64,000 nucleotides of DNA from assembly GCA_963576565.1 (NCBI GenBank), contig OY755038.1, positions 142,080,558 to 142,144,557 on the forward strand, written 5' to 3'. Numbering within the stretch: position 1 is the first letter of the stretch; the number at the start of each line of letters is the position of its first letter. Below are positions 46,396 through 58,145 of the stretch, piece by piece. The translations under genes and the position numbers were made by a program. The notes beneath the pieces are model-generated. The model was not told where the DNA came from. It saw only the letters and a program-made list of their open reading frames with translations, and did no database searches. This DNA is from Aspidapion aeneum. Lineage: Eukaryota > Arthropoda > Insecta > Coleoptera > Brentidae.

Positions 46396-47300
46396 AGTTA
46401 AGGTTAAAACTGTTGCTAAAACTATTTATGGTACTACGACGAGTAAGCAAGGTTAACACTTTTAGATGGCGAACATGGATGATTTGGGACGCCTCATGGC
46501 TATAAGAGGACTAGAGGACGCAGAAGGAGACCACTGGCCGCAAAGTAGAGCGCCTTATGGTGACGCTTTTGCTTTGTTAAGTGAAAAAATTTTTATCAAA
46601 ATATATAGGCTACCAAAGCAAACTGCAAGAGATCTTTTCGAGACCTTGCAGCCTGAACTAATGGTACCTTCACGAACCTCAGCTCTTATTGTTGAATCAA
46701 AGGTAGGTCTGATACCTTTATTTATTGCTCTTGCATGGGATATTAATTTAAATTTTGAGTAGGAAGACTTGAAATTCTCATGCACTTTATGTGTTCTTGT
46801 TCTTTAGGTGTTGTGTGCCCTAAAATTTTTTGGTGGAGGTTCTTACCAAACAGATGTAGGCCTAAACTTTTATAATGGAATGACACAGGCTTCTGTAAGT
46901 CGTTCAATTTCACAAGTAACATCAGCAATAAATCAAACATTGTTTGATACAATCAAGCTTCCTCAGACTCCTGAGGAACTACGACAAGTCAGGCAGGGGT
47001 AAGTTTCAATTGAAGAAAGTAGAAACCAATTTTATAGGTAGGCATTAATTTGTTTTTGTATTTATCACAATAAATCTGTTATACAATGTTTTCTTTAAAA
47101 AAAATTATTTCATAAGTCTATTTTGTAAGTTAGGCTTTATGACAAACTTTTATTAATTTGTTTTTAATCAAAAACCAAAAACTTATGATTTTCAAGTATT
47201 TAAATAAAAAAATCAAATTTTTTAAATTAATCAATTACAAAGCTGAGGCTGAGTATAATAAAAATTCTCTGGCACAAACAGATATACTTTGGGGAGTGTT

Positions 47301-47452
47301 CTTAAATTATGTAACACACAAGAGGGGGAGGGGGGGTTTACCCTTGTGTTACACAAAGTGTTATTTTAATGTGTTTTTTCTTAAAAATGTGTTACAAAGG
47401 GGTGAGGGAGAGAGGGTCAAAAATCCTGAATTTTTGTGTTACATGATTTAAG
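47301..47452 (+). mobile_element. G-run MITE, copy 2
   Basis: The ends CTTAAATTATGTAACAC and GTGTTACATGATTTAAG are reverse complements. Same family as 32469-32615, sharing AAAAATCCTGAATTTTTG. It lies in transposase intron 2. Confidence 0.75.
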
Positions 47453-47476
47453 AATGTTCCTTTATTAGGGAACATT

Positions 47477-47622
47477 GTTAAATTATGTAACACAAAAATT
47501 CAGGCTTTTTGACCCCCTCCCCCCTCCGTAACGAATTTTCAAGGAAAAACACACTAAAAAACCATTGAGTGAAACATGAGGCCATACCCCCCCCCCCCCC
47601 TTGAGTGTTACATAATTTAAGG
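47477..47622 (-). mobile_element. G-run MITE, copy 3 (inverted)
   Basis: Same family in opposite orientation to copy 2, with a C14-class run near 47587-47600. The 24-bp gap to copy 2 contains GAATGTTCC and GGAACATT, so the two copies form a large inverted repeat. Confidence 0.75.
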
Positions 47623-47899
47623 ATATGCCCTTATTTATATAAAATTTATTACAAAGAATTATTCTAATCAATGGACAAAATGCTTTTTACATGACTGTCT
47701 TCCGAAATAAATTAATTGAAAATAAAAAAAATGTTTTTCAATTATATTTTTTTTTTTATGAAACTTTGATTTTTTTTCTTACAATAATTGTTTTATGATG
47801 GTACATATTTTTGTAATCAGAAAGAATATTGCTGTTTAAAAAATGGTTATATATGCTCCAAGATAAACAAGTTATTTTCTTTACAAAAATTGGTACATA

Positions 47900-48310
47900 C
47901 ACCTACTTGTTTTTCTGTCTGTAACGATTTCAATGAAATTAGGTACCTAGGCTGGGTCTTGGGTCGAGATGGTCCCATTTAAAAATGAACAAAATCCACC
48001 GAGCACAGGCCAAATAAAAGGGTGGGGGTAGATTTAAAAAATTAGAATTTATGTGAAAATATGGCGTGTGTGATATCAAACGAAAGGTAATTGAGTCTGG
48101 ATTAAACAAAATAAATTTTAGTAAAAAAAAAGGGTGGGGTTAGATTTCAAAAATTAGAGTTTACGTGAAAATATGGCGTGTGTTCATTTTAGTTTTTGTT
48201 TTTTTTAAGGGTGGGAGTAAATTTCAAAAATTTTAGTTTATGTCAAAACATGGGTTGTGTGGTATCAAACGAAAGGTAATTTAGTCTGGAGTTGAATAAA
48301 ATATATTTCA
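47900..48310. repeat. GGGGGTAGATTT-family repeat, second locus
   Basis: Lead-in CTGTCTGTAACGATTTCAAT and GGGTCTTGGGTCGAGATGG, then three units with GTGGGGGTAGATTT, ATGGCGTGTGTGATATCAAA and AAAGGTAATTGAGTCTGG. Matches 1180-1745. Lies in transposase intron 2. Confidence 0.75.
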
Positions 48311-50233
48311 GTTTTTAGTTATATTAGCTCACACATACACTATAACTATAGTACGTAGTGTGAGCTTAGGGGCCCATATATTGGCAGAGTATTTTTTAAT
48401 TGGGTTGTATTAACTTTAGATTTTATGAACAATTTCAATTTCCTGGTGTTATGGGACTAATCGACTGTACACATGTTTCCATTGTTCCTCCAGAGAGAGA
48501 GGTGGAACACATGTATGTTAACCGTAAATTATACCACTCAATTAACACTCAGCTGGTAAATATAATCAGTCTTATTACTTGTATATTCTTTTATTAAAGT
48601 ATTGACTTGGCAATAGTTGGGTATATAGTTTAAATGATGCACTAAACTCTAAGGCACAGTCTATGTCAATTTTTTTTTGTATATTTAAATGGTTATAAAT
48701 TGTTTTTTTTATAAATTAACAAATTTATACCTATTGCAGAGGTTATCTGACCATGCTGTGTCTCCTTAGCCTGTAATTTTTTGAAAATAAACTATATAAG
48801 GTTTCAAATAAAAAAAAATTTCAAATTAATAATCAGTTTTCCCCCACATCACAAATGGTAAAACAAAAAACTTTTGCCCAAAAGTTATTTTAACTTTCTG
48901 TATTTTCTCCTTCCCTCTCCACCAACCCTTAAAGTTGGGTGTATTAATTAAGTAACATACAGTGTGTCCCCAGATGGAGTTGACAAGAAGAAAAAATTCT
49001 TTTTTTTTATTTTACAAAAAAAACCTCTCTTTATAAAAAATTGTGCTTATTGAAATTGAATTGAAAAATTAAAACCTTTGATTAGATGTACAGGGTATTA
49101 TATTAAGAAACATATAATTAATAAGAAGATAAAAATCTTCATTTTTAATTTCACGAAAAACATCACTCTTTATAGTGTGACATTGATAGATTTATTTTGT
49201 TGATTGTCATCTTAATTTTCAAGTAATAGGTTTTACATTCACACATTAATATCCTCTTGGATTATTTTATGTTTCTTAATTCGATAACACCCTGTGCTTC
49301 TAATCAAATATATTAATATTGTTACCTCAGTTTTTTGAAAAGCAGAATTTTGTATAAACAGTAATTTTTTTCATAAAATTAAAAATAAAGATTTTTTTCC
49401 TCTTATTAATAACATGTTTCTTAATTTGATAACCACCCTGCACATCTAATTAAAGATTTTATTATAGTAATCTTAATTTTTCAACAAGCAGAATTTTTTA
49501 TAAAAAAAGGGAGTTTTTTCGTAAAATCAAAAAATAAAGGATTTTTTCTTCTTGTTAACTCCATCCGGGGACACATTGTATACAATAAAAAATGTTTTCT
49601 ACAGATCTTTAACTAAAACTTGTTTTTTTTTGTAGATCTGTGATTCAAATCTAAAATTATGCATGTTGGTGCTAGATTCCCAGGGTCCAGCCATGATTCT
49701 TTTATTTGGCAAAACAGTTCGGCATACAGTTACATGACTCAACTACACATAAGAGGGCTAACTGATTATTTCCTTCTTGGTAAGTCTATTTGTCGATTAA
49801 AGATGTAAAATTAAAGGATTATTTTTCCTTACTGATTTTATTTCTAAAATCAAACAACTTCCCAATTATATTTTAACAATAACTTAATTTGTTTTAAAGT
49901 AAATTTTAATTCAAACATGTTTGTTTAAAAATATTTTTGAAATGTAGGAATAAAACTCTCTGTTATTACTTGTAATGTTTTTAATTGCAGGTGATTCTGG
50001 CTATCCTCTAAGAACATGGATAATGACTCCTGTCGAGAACGTCCAGCCTGGAACAGGCAGAAGAACGATACAACATAGCACATAAAAGGTGCAGATGCAG
50101 TATTGAGAGGTGTAATGGAGTCCTAAAAAATGAGGTGGCGCTGCCTCTTAAAAGACAGGACACTCCATTACACCCCTGCGAAGAGTTGCGAGATTATTAA
50201 AGCTTGTTGCGTTTTGCATAATATATGCAAAAC

Positions 50234-50292
50234 GGGATCGTCTCCGGTAGAGGTATATTGTTGGCTATATACCTCTACCGGAAGACGATCCC
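50234..50292. repeat. Near-perfect hairpin in transposase exon 5
   Basis: GGGATCGTCTCCGGTAGAGG then TATAT, 8 nt, then ATATA, CCTCTACCGGAAGACGATCC and C: arms of about 25 bp with one offset. It sits between HNICKTGSSP and the DDPEVDED tail and shifts the frame. It looks like an inverted duplication made by template switching. Confidence 0.75.
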
Positions 50293-50394
50293 GAAGTGGA
50301 TGAAGATCAGCTGGGTCTGTTTAACAATGGTGGGGATATAGTTGGCGGCCCACGAAACAACCACGCTCTTCAAGCTGGAGGCAGTTTCGTCTAA

Positions 50395-52063
50395 GAATTA
50401 TTAGAAATAGATTTAATGTTTAAATTTTTTATTTATTACTTTGAATAAAAACAAGCCAAACTTTAAAGTCGTAGCTAACTCTAACAAACATGAACTTTAA
50501 ATAAATAAAACGTAAATTTTTAACTAAAAAACACTTATTTAAATTAGGTACACATCAAGGTACAACATTTTTTGCAAACAGCATAGTTTTTTTTTCTTTA
50601 AATTGCCACAATTTGGCATTTTCAAATAAAAACTAACTAGGTCAAATAACATTTCTAATACAATAATATATTATTTAAATATTAAAAAAGAAACTTATAT
50701 GTAATATAAAATATCAAACTTTGAACTAACAAGAGATCATGAGATCATAGTGCGCTAATAGTTAGTGCGGATCACCCCCTCCCCCTCCCAAACATAAAAC
50801 ATATTTTTTAGTCTGCAGCGTCACTTATTTAATTTTTTAACAAAATCTAATTCATTTTTAAAAATTTACCTGCCAACCTTCTTTGGTGCTAAATTTTATA
50901 CGTGTTAAAAAACCGCAAAAAATAAATATTTTAGTTTTATGCCACTTCTGACCCTCCCCCATTCGCCTAATAATGGTCAAGGCAAGATTTCCGAAAATCA
51001 ACATTCTAGAAGCATTTTTGATTACTTTTGGGCAAATGGTCGATTCATCCTCTTTTGACTGCGCTGAATCCGAATAACCCGGTTGCCCCCCTTGGAAATG
51101 TGGACAGGGGCTGAGATATTTAAGATGGCGGCCAACATGGCACTGAAATTTTAAATTGACGCTGTAAAGCTCCTTTGACACAAGTATGCATTTAAATTGT
51201 TTAGTTGCATAGGCGAATCCTCGAGGAACACAAAATGTGTTATATGTTATGGGTAACACTCCAGGGACGTCCGTACTTTTAGAAATGACCGAGAAATAAG
51301 CTTTTAAATACTTACTTAAAACTAAGGTCATTTGACAAATTTTTTACTAAGAACTTCGGCACTTTATAATACAGCGTTAAAAGAAAACCCTTATTTTCTA
51401 TATTAAAAACAACACATTTTCCCAAGAAGCATAGTTTTTAAAGATTTTATAAAAACTCAACAAACATGTTTGTCTAATAAAAAAGCTATACCTAGGAATT
51501 CTCATAATAAGGATTATAGTAAAAGTAAATAAATAATAATCCAAATTTACGGACGACACTGAACTTGCTTCTCCTAACGTTCTTGACTTATACATCCTTG
51601 AATTGAGTTGTTTTCCACAAAAAATAATTTCCCGTAATTTTTAATAAAAAAAAATGGTTCCGAGAAATTCAATAAAACCTAAAAAATCCATGTTGCGGTT
51701 TGTTTTTGCAGTTCGTTTCAAAATATAGGGGGGGAGGGGCAACTGAGATATTCGGATTCAGCGGGGTCAAAATACTAATAAAATAAATAATAATAGTAAT
51801 AAAATAATAACATGAAATTCTTCTAGACCAAACCCGAAGAGCCTTTATAGTTTTGTTGGCTCGACTATAACTCTAAATAAACATTAACTATAAGTAATAA
51901 AAAGATCAATTTTTACTTAAAAATACCTATTTCAATTTGGTGCATATCAAGGTACATTTTTAGCAAATTTTTTTTTGCAAACAGTATAGATTTTAATACA
52001 TTGCCACAATTTTACATGTTTGAAGCTAAACTAACTGTAGGTCAAATCACATTTCGAATACGC
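50395..52063. other. Non-coding interior of the Harbinger element
   Basis: AT-rich with isolated C/G runs. A 157-codon frame at 50858-51331 (-) has no known motif, and a 65-codon frame at 51398-51595 (-) none either. Confidence 0.5.
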
Positions 52064-52065
52064 TA

Positions 52066-52748
52066 ATACAGGGTGACCGAGAAAAAACATACCAGAGGCC
52101 ATTTCGAGTATTTAAAGTAACTTTAAAAAAAATTCTTGGACATAAATTTTCTTTCCAAGGGGGCACTTTAATTTTAGAAAATATTAGTTGATATTATTTC
52201 AAAAAATGTATAAATTATTTTTCGGTATATTCACATTTAAAATACTCTGCCAATTTATGGCACCGAAGATTTTTAAATTTTTTAATGGGACCATCTAAAA
52301 CCAAAACCCACCTAGATGCATTAAAATAGGGCAAGTATTTTTTCAGTAATTTTAATTGCAAATATTTTAAAAACGATCGGTAAAAATTAAAAGAAGTAGA
52401 TAAATTGTAAAGTCCAATAAAAGCTATATATTTGTAAAAATTTGTCTCTCATCTTCGTTCCCCATTTTAATGACCTGTTATCAAGTAATTGGCATTTAAA
52501 AAAATTTTTATGGAAATATTTTAGGAACTATTAAACATAATTGAAATAATATCAACCATTGCAAAGGCATTTAAAAATATTTTAAACAAGGTATCACTTA
52601 AGTCTTCTTCCCGCTCAGAGTGTTGAAAAAATTACAATGATATTTGGGTTAAATATTATTCCCGTAACCAACAAAGTGTTTTTGAATTTTTTCGCAAAAA
52701 TCGTTCTCTGACAGTTATAGCTTGTTTTCGGTGGCCCACCCTGTATAC
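52066..52748. mobile_element. MITE with ACAGGGTG ends
   Basis: The left tip ATACAGGGTGACCGAG and right tip GGCCCACCCTGTAT are imperfect inverted repeats, common in insect MITEs. The element is AT-rich inside and non-coding. Its right half is duplicated in the next feature. Confidence 0.6.
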
Positions 52749-53160
52749 TATTTAAATATCAAACAAAATAAACTAGAAAAGAAGTAGATAATTGTAAAGT
52801 CCAATAAAAGCTATATATTTGTAAAAATTTGTCTCTCATCTTCGTTCCCCATTTTAATGACCTGTTATCAAGTAATTGGCATTTAAAAAATTTTTTATGG
52901 AAATATTTTAGGAACTATTAAACAGATAATTGAAATAATATCAACCATTGCAAAGGCATTTAAAAATATTTTAAACAAGGTATCACTTAAGTCTTCCCGC
53001 TCAGAGTGTTGAAAAAATTACAATGATATTTGGGTTAAATATTATTCCCGTAACCAACAAAGTGTTTTTGAATTTTTTCGCAAAAATCGTTCTCTGACAG
53101 TTATAGCTTGTTTTCGGTGGCCCACCCTGTATACTATTTAAATATCAAACAAAATAAACT
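52389..53160. repeat. 388-bp direct tandem duplication
   Basis: 52389-52776 and 52777-53160 are almost identical (GAAGTAGATA start, TTTAAATATCAAACAAAATA end). They differ by a few indels: one A near 52402, two bases near 52925 and three near 52993. It copies the right half of the MITE plus about 30 bp of flank. Clearly recent. Confidence 0.85.
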
Positions 53161-54770
53161 TATACATTTAAATTTGAACATCATTATTTAACAGATCATG
53201 AGATCATAATGCAAAGCTTTATTGCACATTATACCTACACCGTTCTAAATTATGATTCATTGAAGCACCGGAAAAACTACAGGGGATTTCTAAAAGCATT
53301 TTGAGAAGAATTTTATATATAAAAAATTATTTTTAAGTGTATGATGCTGTGAATATAACTGTCAATTCGAATTTAATTTGTTGAAAATTTAATATTTCAA
53401 TTTTCTTTTAAAAATACAAATATATTACAAATAAAAAAGAGATTGTTACAAATAATTGAAGAGTGGAAGTAACAAAGGTGATAAGTGCCAAAAAAAAGTT
53501 TCGAGATAATCAATTAATAATTCTTAAGGATAAGCTTGGCGCTTACTGGTAGCCCCATCTAGCCTTGCTTGCATAAAGCTTAATTTAAATCTCATCACTC
53601 ACCACCTTTTTTAGGGTATAAAGCATGTCGTTTGACACCTTATCTGTTATTTCCACTCATCAATTATGTAAAAACAATTTAAAATATTAAGTGCGATATG
53701 TCATTTAAACGGAAATTTCGAGCTCATTTTAAATATCAAATAAGCCATTCCCTAAGAAGAAAACGACTTTATGTAATATCTTGCAACATAAACGTGAGAA
53801 AATTAGTTTGGCAGTTAGGCCAGTCAAGCAAAAGAAAAGACCTCCAGCTTGCAAAAGATGGTGTAGTCGCGATTTTGACATATATTGTTCACATTGGGGT
53901 CCTAAAAAAAATTTGAGCTTTCGACCTTGGGGGGGAACTCTTCCCCCCATCTTGGATTTAGTTTGCACAAAAAGTTTTTTTTTGAATAACTTAGTCCCTG
54001 TACATTTTATGGATGCCAATTAAGTGCTAACTGTGGATTTGGTCCACTTAGGTTAAACATCGTTTAAAAGATAATTTAATTCTTCACAATAAAGTTAATT
54101 TTTGACTAATTACGCACTTTCAGTAAAATTCCTACCTTTTGAGAAAATGACATAAAACTGCACATTGCTATGTAAATACATAGGAAATGGGTGTACTGCT
54201 TCAGGGTTCGGATTTTAGCAAACGTACTACTCAGAGAACTTAATGATGTCTCATTTTCTCAGTTTTGAAGTTAAAGGCCACTACATAAAAAATTCTGAAA
54301 ATCCAAAATGGTATTGGTTGTAGGAGAAATTGATGCGATGCTCCGTTAAAAAGTTAGCATTTTTTAAATTATTTTATTGTCAAAAAACTCATTAGCATTA
54401 ATGAATTTTGATCAAAATCTAATAAGCTCGTTGTCGCGGGGAACACTATTTTACCTGAAAATATGAAAATCGGTTCAGTGGTTTAGGAGCTATCGTGTTA
54501 CAGCCACACACACACACAGACAGACATCACCACAATATTGCTAAGATAGGTCAAAATACACCTAAATAACACATTTATATATACTATATATAATACTTTC
54601 TCTACCATTGCTGCGCGGGCTAGGAAGGTAAAAAAATGTATTATTTAATTATATAAAAAACTAAATTCGAAGTTAAATAAAAAAGTTTTGTTCGATTTTC
54701 TAAAATGCACATTTTGAAAAAAAAATTAAATTTTGTGCTTGACTTAAAATTATAAAATAATGATGTAACG
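53161..54770. other. Non-coding interior of the Harbinger element
   Basis: Nothing recognisable except a (CA)n/(GACA)n stretch at 54504-54530, next to a segment with GGTTCAGTGGTTTAGGAGC. That pattern is common near the 3' ends of insect dispersed repeats. Frames near 53700-54020 are low-information. Confidence 0.5.
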
Positions 54771-54773
54771 TTT

Positions 54774-57084
54774 TTAAATAAATTCTCTTAAGATCTCTAC
54801 CAGGTTTTCTAACTGGTTGGCGATACGAGTTTTCGCAGCCACATCTTCTTTCATGCAACGTAGTTTACGTTTTGCATATTACTTTTTCCACTTTAGTTTC
54901 TCCTCCATTTGTGCTGCCATGCAATCATTGGCTTCTAGGGATTTTGTTACCCTATTTTCTTTTTTTTGTTTAACAGTGAATTTTTTTCCACTTTTTTTGG
55001 ATGTTTCTGCTATTGGTTTTTCGGTTTCAGCAAAATTATGTATCATTTTATTTGTTTTAATGGTACTTAATTCATTATCGTCAATATTCTGTAAAAAACA
55101 TAAATTAGATTTGCTTAGCTTAAAAAATTTTCCACAGAAGCTGCTAATTCAGGTATTTTTTATATTTTCTTTGCAATATCTCCAAAATAAAGCACAAAAC
55201 AAAATAAGACTAATAAATTATAGAAGATAAAATATGGAATTATTATTTTTGTTACTTAAACAGATTTTTTAGAAAATAACATATTTCAGAATTTTCCCTA
55301 ATATATTTTTAATAACAACTTCTTGTGTGACCACTGTGTATTATTTAATTTATAAAATCGGTAATAGTCTAGAAATTTTCTTTAAGAAAGTGAAAACGCT
55401 GTGGAAAAGTGTGTAAATCATAACAAAATCATTTCATGTAAAAAAAGCCAAGTACACAAAAGTCGTATTCCATAAAAAGAATTGAGATAAAAGTAAAGCC
55501 AAGTTCTCCAATCCAAATTTCAAAATTAATGGTTCTTACTAGTTTGGAAGTGTTTTTTTAAAAGTTTTTTAGAAAAAAGCTCGGACACGTCGATTTTTAT
55601 TTAAAAAGGGAATTCAGAAAAAATTGCGTTATTATACAGGGTGTCTCAAAAAAAAAGATATGACATAAACTTTTATTTTTCAAATGGAACACCCTGTATA
55701 TTGCTTGACAAAAAATACTTCAAATGACTTGGGGTATCCAAATATGTAATAATATACAGGGTGTTTGAAAAAAAAATAAGTTTGTTTTTTTTTGAGACAC
55801 CCTGTATAATAACGCATGTTTTTTCTGAATCCCCTTTTTAAATAAAAATTGACGTGTCCGAGCTTTTTTCTAAAAAAGTTACGATTTTCTCAGAAATTCG
55901 ATGTTTCCAGACTTTACGAACACACTCTATAAACATATATACATTTTAACATACCTCTTTCTCTTCATCTTCGAAAAAAAAATTCCTGGGGTTTCACTCA
56001 CAGGCAACCCTTTAACCAAATCTGGTGTCAAAATTTCTACAATTTTAATCTCATCATCTTCCAAATCTTTGTTTGGAGAGACACCGCCACCTGTTTTATG
56101 TCTGCTCTTGTTAAGAGCTGCTGCCTTAGATTTTGTGGTACTTTTTATGTCTTGCCATGTCTAAAAAAACATATCAAATCAATCATATAAATGAACCCCA
56201 AAGTATATACCTATTACTTTGAGAAATGAACCAAACCCAACTTTTACATTTCCATAAGGGAGAATATTTCATAACTGTACAAACAATCACCTTTTCTCAA
56301 AATCAAAACTCTGAAGAAATTGAAAAAAATATGTAGGAGGCAATTACAGCCATGTGTACACTAATGAAATATTTATCCACAAACTCCACAGTTCTGACAC
56401 TATGTTTAGCCATTGTAATGTTAGGGCTTATCGATAGGCAACCACTTATACATACCCATGCTTGGGTATTTGACATATGGACAGCTGTAGTTAGTTACCG
56501 TCTAGCATTCTAGGGGACTCATGTAGCTCATGTTTGAGTACAAATAAAAATACACTAAAACATTCTTGGTTACTCATTTCAACCCACGGATGTTACAGCC
56601 ATCCATACTAAATTTTTTTAATTTTTACCCTATACTTCTATGTTTGTATGACATGTTATTTATTAATTTGGTAATTTTGTGCATTACATGTGCATGCAAA
56701 TATTTTTAAGAAGTGATAAGTTAGCTCTTTTCTTAAATATTAATTCAAGTACCTAAACTGTAATGTAATATTGTACCTTATATTTTAGTTTTTTACCCTA
56801 TATGGAAATAATTTTTCCTTTTTGGGTTTTTCTTTAATAAATAAATAAAAATAAATCAATAAAGGAACTTGAACTAAAACAATTAATTAACCTTTCTCCA
56901 CTTATCCCACGATTTTTCACACCCTGGCATGGCATTTAGTTCATTGGAAATCCCCTGCCACAACTGTCTCGCCTTAATGGCTGTGAATGACCCTGTAAAC
57001 TTGCCACTCTGTAAATTGGGATTATCTTCCCTTAAATTGGACTAAAATATGACGTTGCTCCTTCGTCATGGTCTTTTTTTCCAT
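54774..57084 (-). pseudogene. Harbinger accessory gene, Myb/SANT-like, three exons
   Basis: The second protein of PIF/Harbinger elements binds DNA and helps import the transposase. Exon 1 (57084-56892) encodes MTKEQRHILVQF, then after a frameshift near 57020 GKFTGSFTAIKARQLWQGIS and WDKWRK, with donor AAAG/GTTAAT. Exon 2 (56160-55955) continues TWQDIKSTTKSKAAALNKS and KTGGG; the W-x(n)-W spacing and the KSKAA block are typical of this domain. Exon 3 (55088-54774) is a basic, charged tail ending LENLVEILREFI. A T9 run near 55973-55981 puts exons 2 and 3 one base out of phase, and a TAA lies in frame at 54881-54879. The gene faces the transposase gene, and its start lies about 1.06 kb from the right TIR. 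Confidence 0.75.
55565..55880. repeat. Inverted repeat with nested ACAGGGTGT MITE tips
   Basis: Arms of about 85-90 bp (AAAAAAGCTCGGACACGTCG ... and its reverse complement) enclose four ACAGGGTGT tips at about 55636, 55690 (reverse), 55754 and 55797 (reverse). It lies in intron 2 of the accessory gene. Confidence 0.75.
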
Positions 57085-58145
57085 GTTGGCCTCTGCAATA
57101 AAACATTTTTACATATTTTTCAAATAGAGAATTCACCTCCAAAAACCTTTAATTGTATTGCATTTTTAAAAATTGTTCAAAATGACTGGAGGATGAGAGG
57201 TGATTAGCTCCCCATAGTAGGTGTACAAAATTTACCTACTCCCCACAATCCTACAGACCCAAAATTTATTTGGTATACCATTTATTTTTAAGTTCAAGTA
57301 AGGTGTACAAATTTAGGTCAGCACATTAACTTTTGCAGGAGGACCTAGTGTTTTTTGGTAATAAATTTTTTTTTATGAAGTTAGATGGTTGTTTTGAGCA
57401 GTGCCAGCAGGGTTGCAATGCCCTTTGGCAAACAAAAATTGACGCCAATCCACCTCTCATATAAAATTAATTAATTTCTTTACCGACATTGAATTAATAA
57501 ATGCACTTCGCGTCGGCATTTCGCAGTTAACCAAATTTTATGTTGGGACTTTGTAGTTTGCATCAACATTAAAATAGGAAATATATTATTCGGTTATCTA
57601 CCTTTTAATTGTCTTGAATACACTAAAAAAGTTTTTCTAACAATCGCGAAGTCCAAACTGCCGACGCGAACTGCGTTTATAAATCAAGGCTTTAGTGGGC
57701 TAAAAATTTAGTGTGAATTTTACTTCCAAATTTAAAAGGAGTGAGAATCCCTTTAGTCCCAAATTCCTTTTGATATAGTTTGATAGTTACACACAGATGA
57801 CCGACATAGTTTGTACTGTGTACTTACCGTTGACAAAACAAAATGATCCACAAAAAAATTATTTAAAATAAAAACAACTTTTGCAAAAACTCCACCAAAA
57901 TTCTTGGCCGTAATGTGTCAATAATGTCAACCGGCACTTCATCGCGGCAATTTTATGTGGACATACCGGCCAAAATTAGACGAAAACAGCGTTGCCAAGT
58001 AGTGTAGTCGAAAAAAAAAGTCGTATACGGAATTGGCGTTCGAGTGGCATTCAAGAATAGCAATTTTTTCGAGCACTCGAAACCACCATTCGAATTTTAC
58101 TCGTATACGACAAAAAATCCGAGTGGTTCAAGAATTGGGTCCCAG

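Larger units (their letters stand above)
46466..50394 (+). pseudogene. PIF/Harbinger transposase, five exons
   Basis: This is a HARBI1-like DDE transposase (DDE_Tnp_4 fold). Exon 1 is 46466-46702 (N-terminal region with RLPKQTARDLFETLQPEL; donor AAG/GTAGGT). Exon 2 is 46808-46998 (ALKFFGGGSYQTDVG and the helix-turn-helix-like QASVSRSISQVTSAI). Exon 3 is 48420-48555 (FPGVMGLIDCTHV, first D, and YVNRKLYHSINTQL). Exon 4 is 49636-49779 (ARFPGSSHDSFIW, second D, after a one-base loss). Exon 5 is 49991-50394 (SGYPLRTWIMTP, then the catalytic E in AEERYNIAHKR in a shifted frame, then CCVLHNIC). All junctions are GT-AG with consistent phase. At least three one-base frameshifts and a hairpin insertion in exon 5 disable it. 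Introns hold MITEs and a satellite. Confidence 0.88.
45952..58142 (+). mobile_element. PIF/Harbinger DNA transposon, 12,191 bp
   Basis: The ends GGACCCAATTCTTGAA and TTCAAGAATTGGGTCC are perfect 16-bp TIRs. The 3-bp duplication CAG (45949-45951 and 58143-58145) flanks them, and removing the element and one CAG restores LINE D's reading frame. PIF/Harbinger elements make 3-bp duplications, usually TWA, and carry a transposase and a Myb/SANT-like protein; both are found here in facing orientation. The element is large because of its introns and the inserted MITEs. Subterminal CGTATACG palindromes lie at 45975, 45995, 46032, 58022 and 58102. Confidence 0.92.

Noticed and set aside
50858..51331. 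157-codon - strand frame in the Harbinger interior
   Set aside because: No recognisable motif, odd composition, and no splice or promoter context. Possibly a remnant, but it cannot be supported.
54817..55230. 137-codon, Phe/Ser-rich + strand frame resembling a membrane protein
   Set aside because: It is the antisense of exon 3 of the Harbinger accessory gene; the apparent hydrophobicity comes from Lys codons read backwards.
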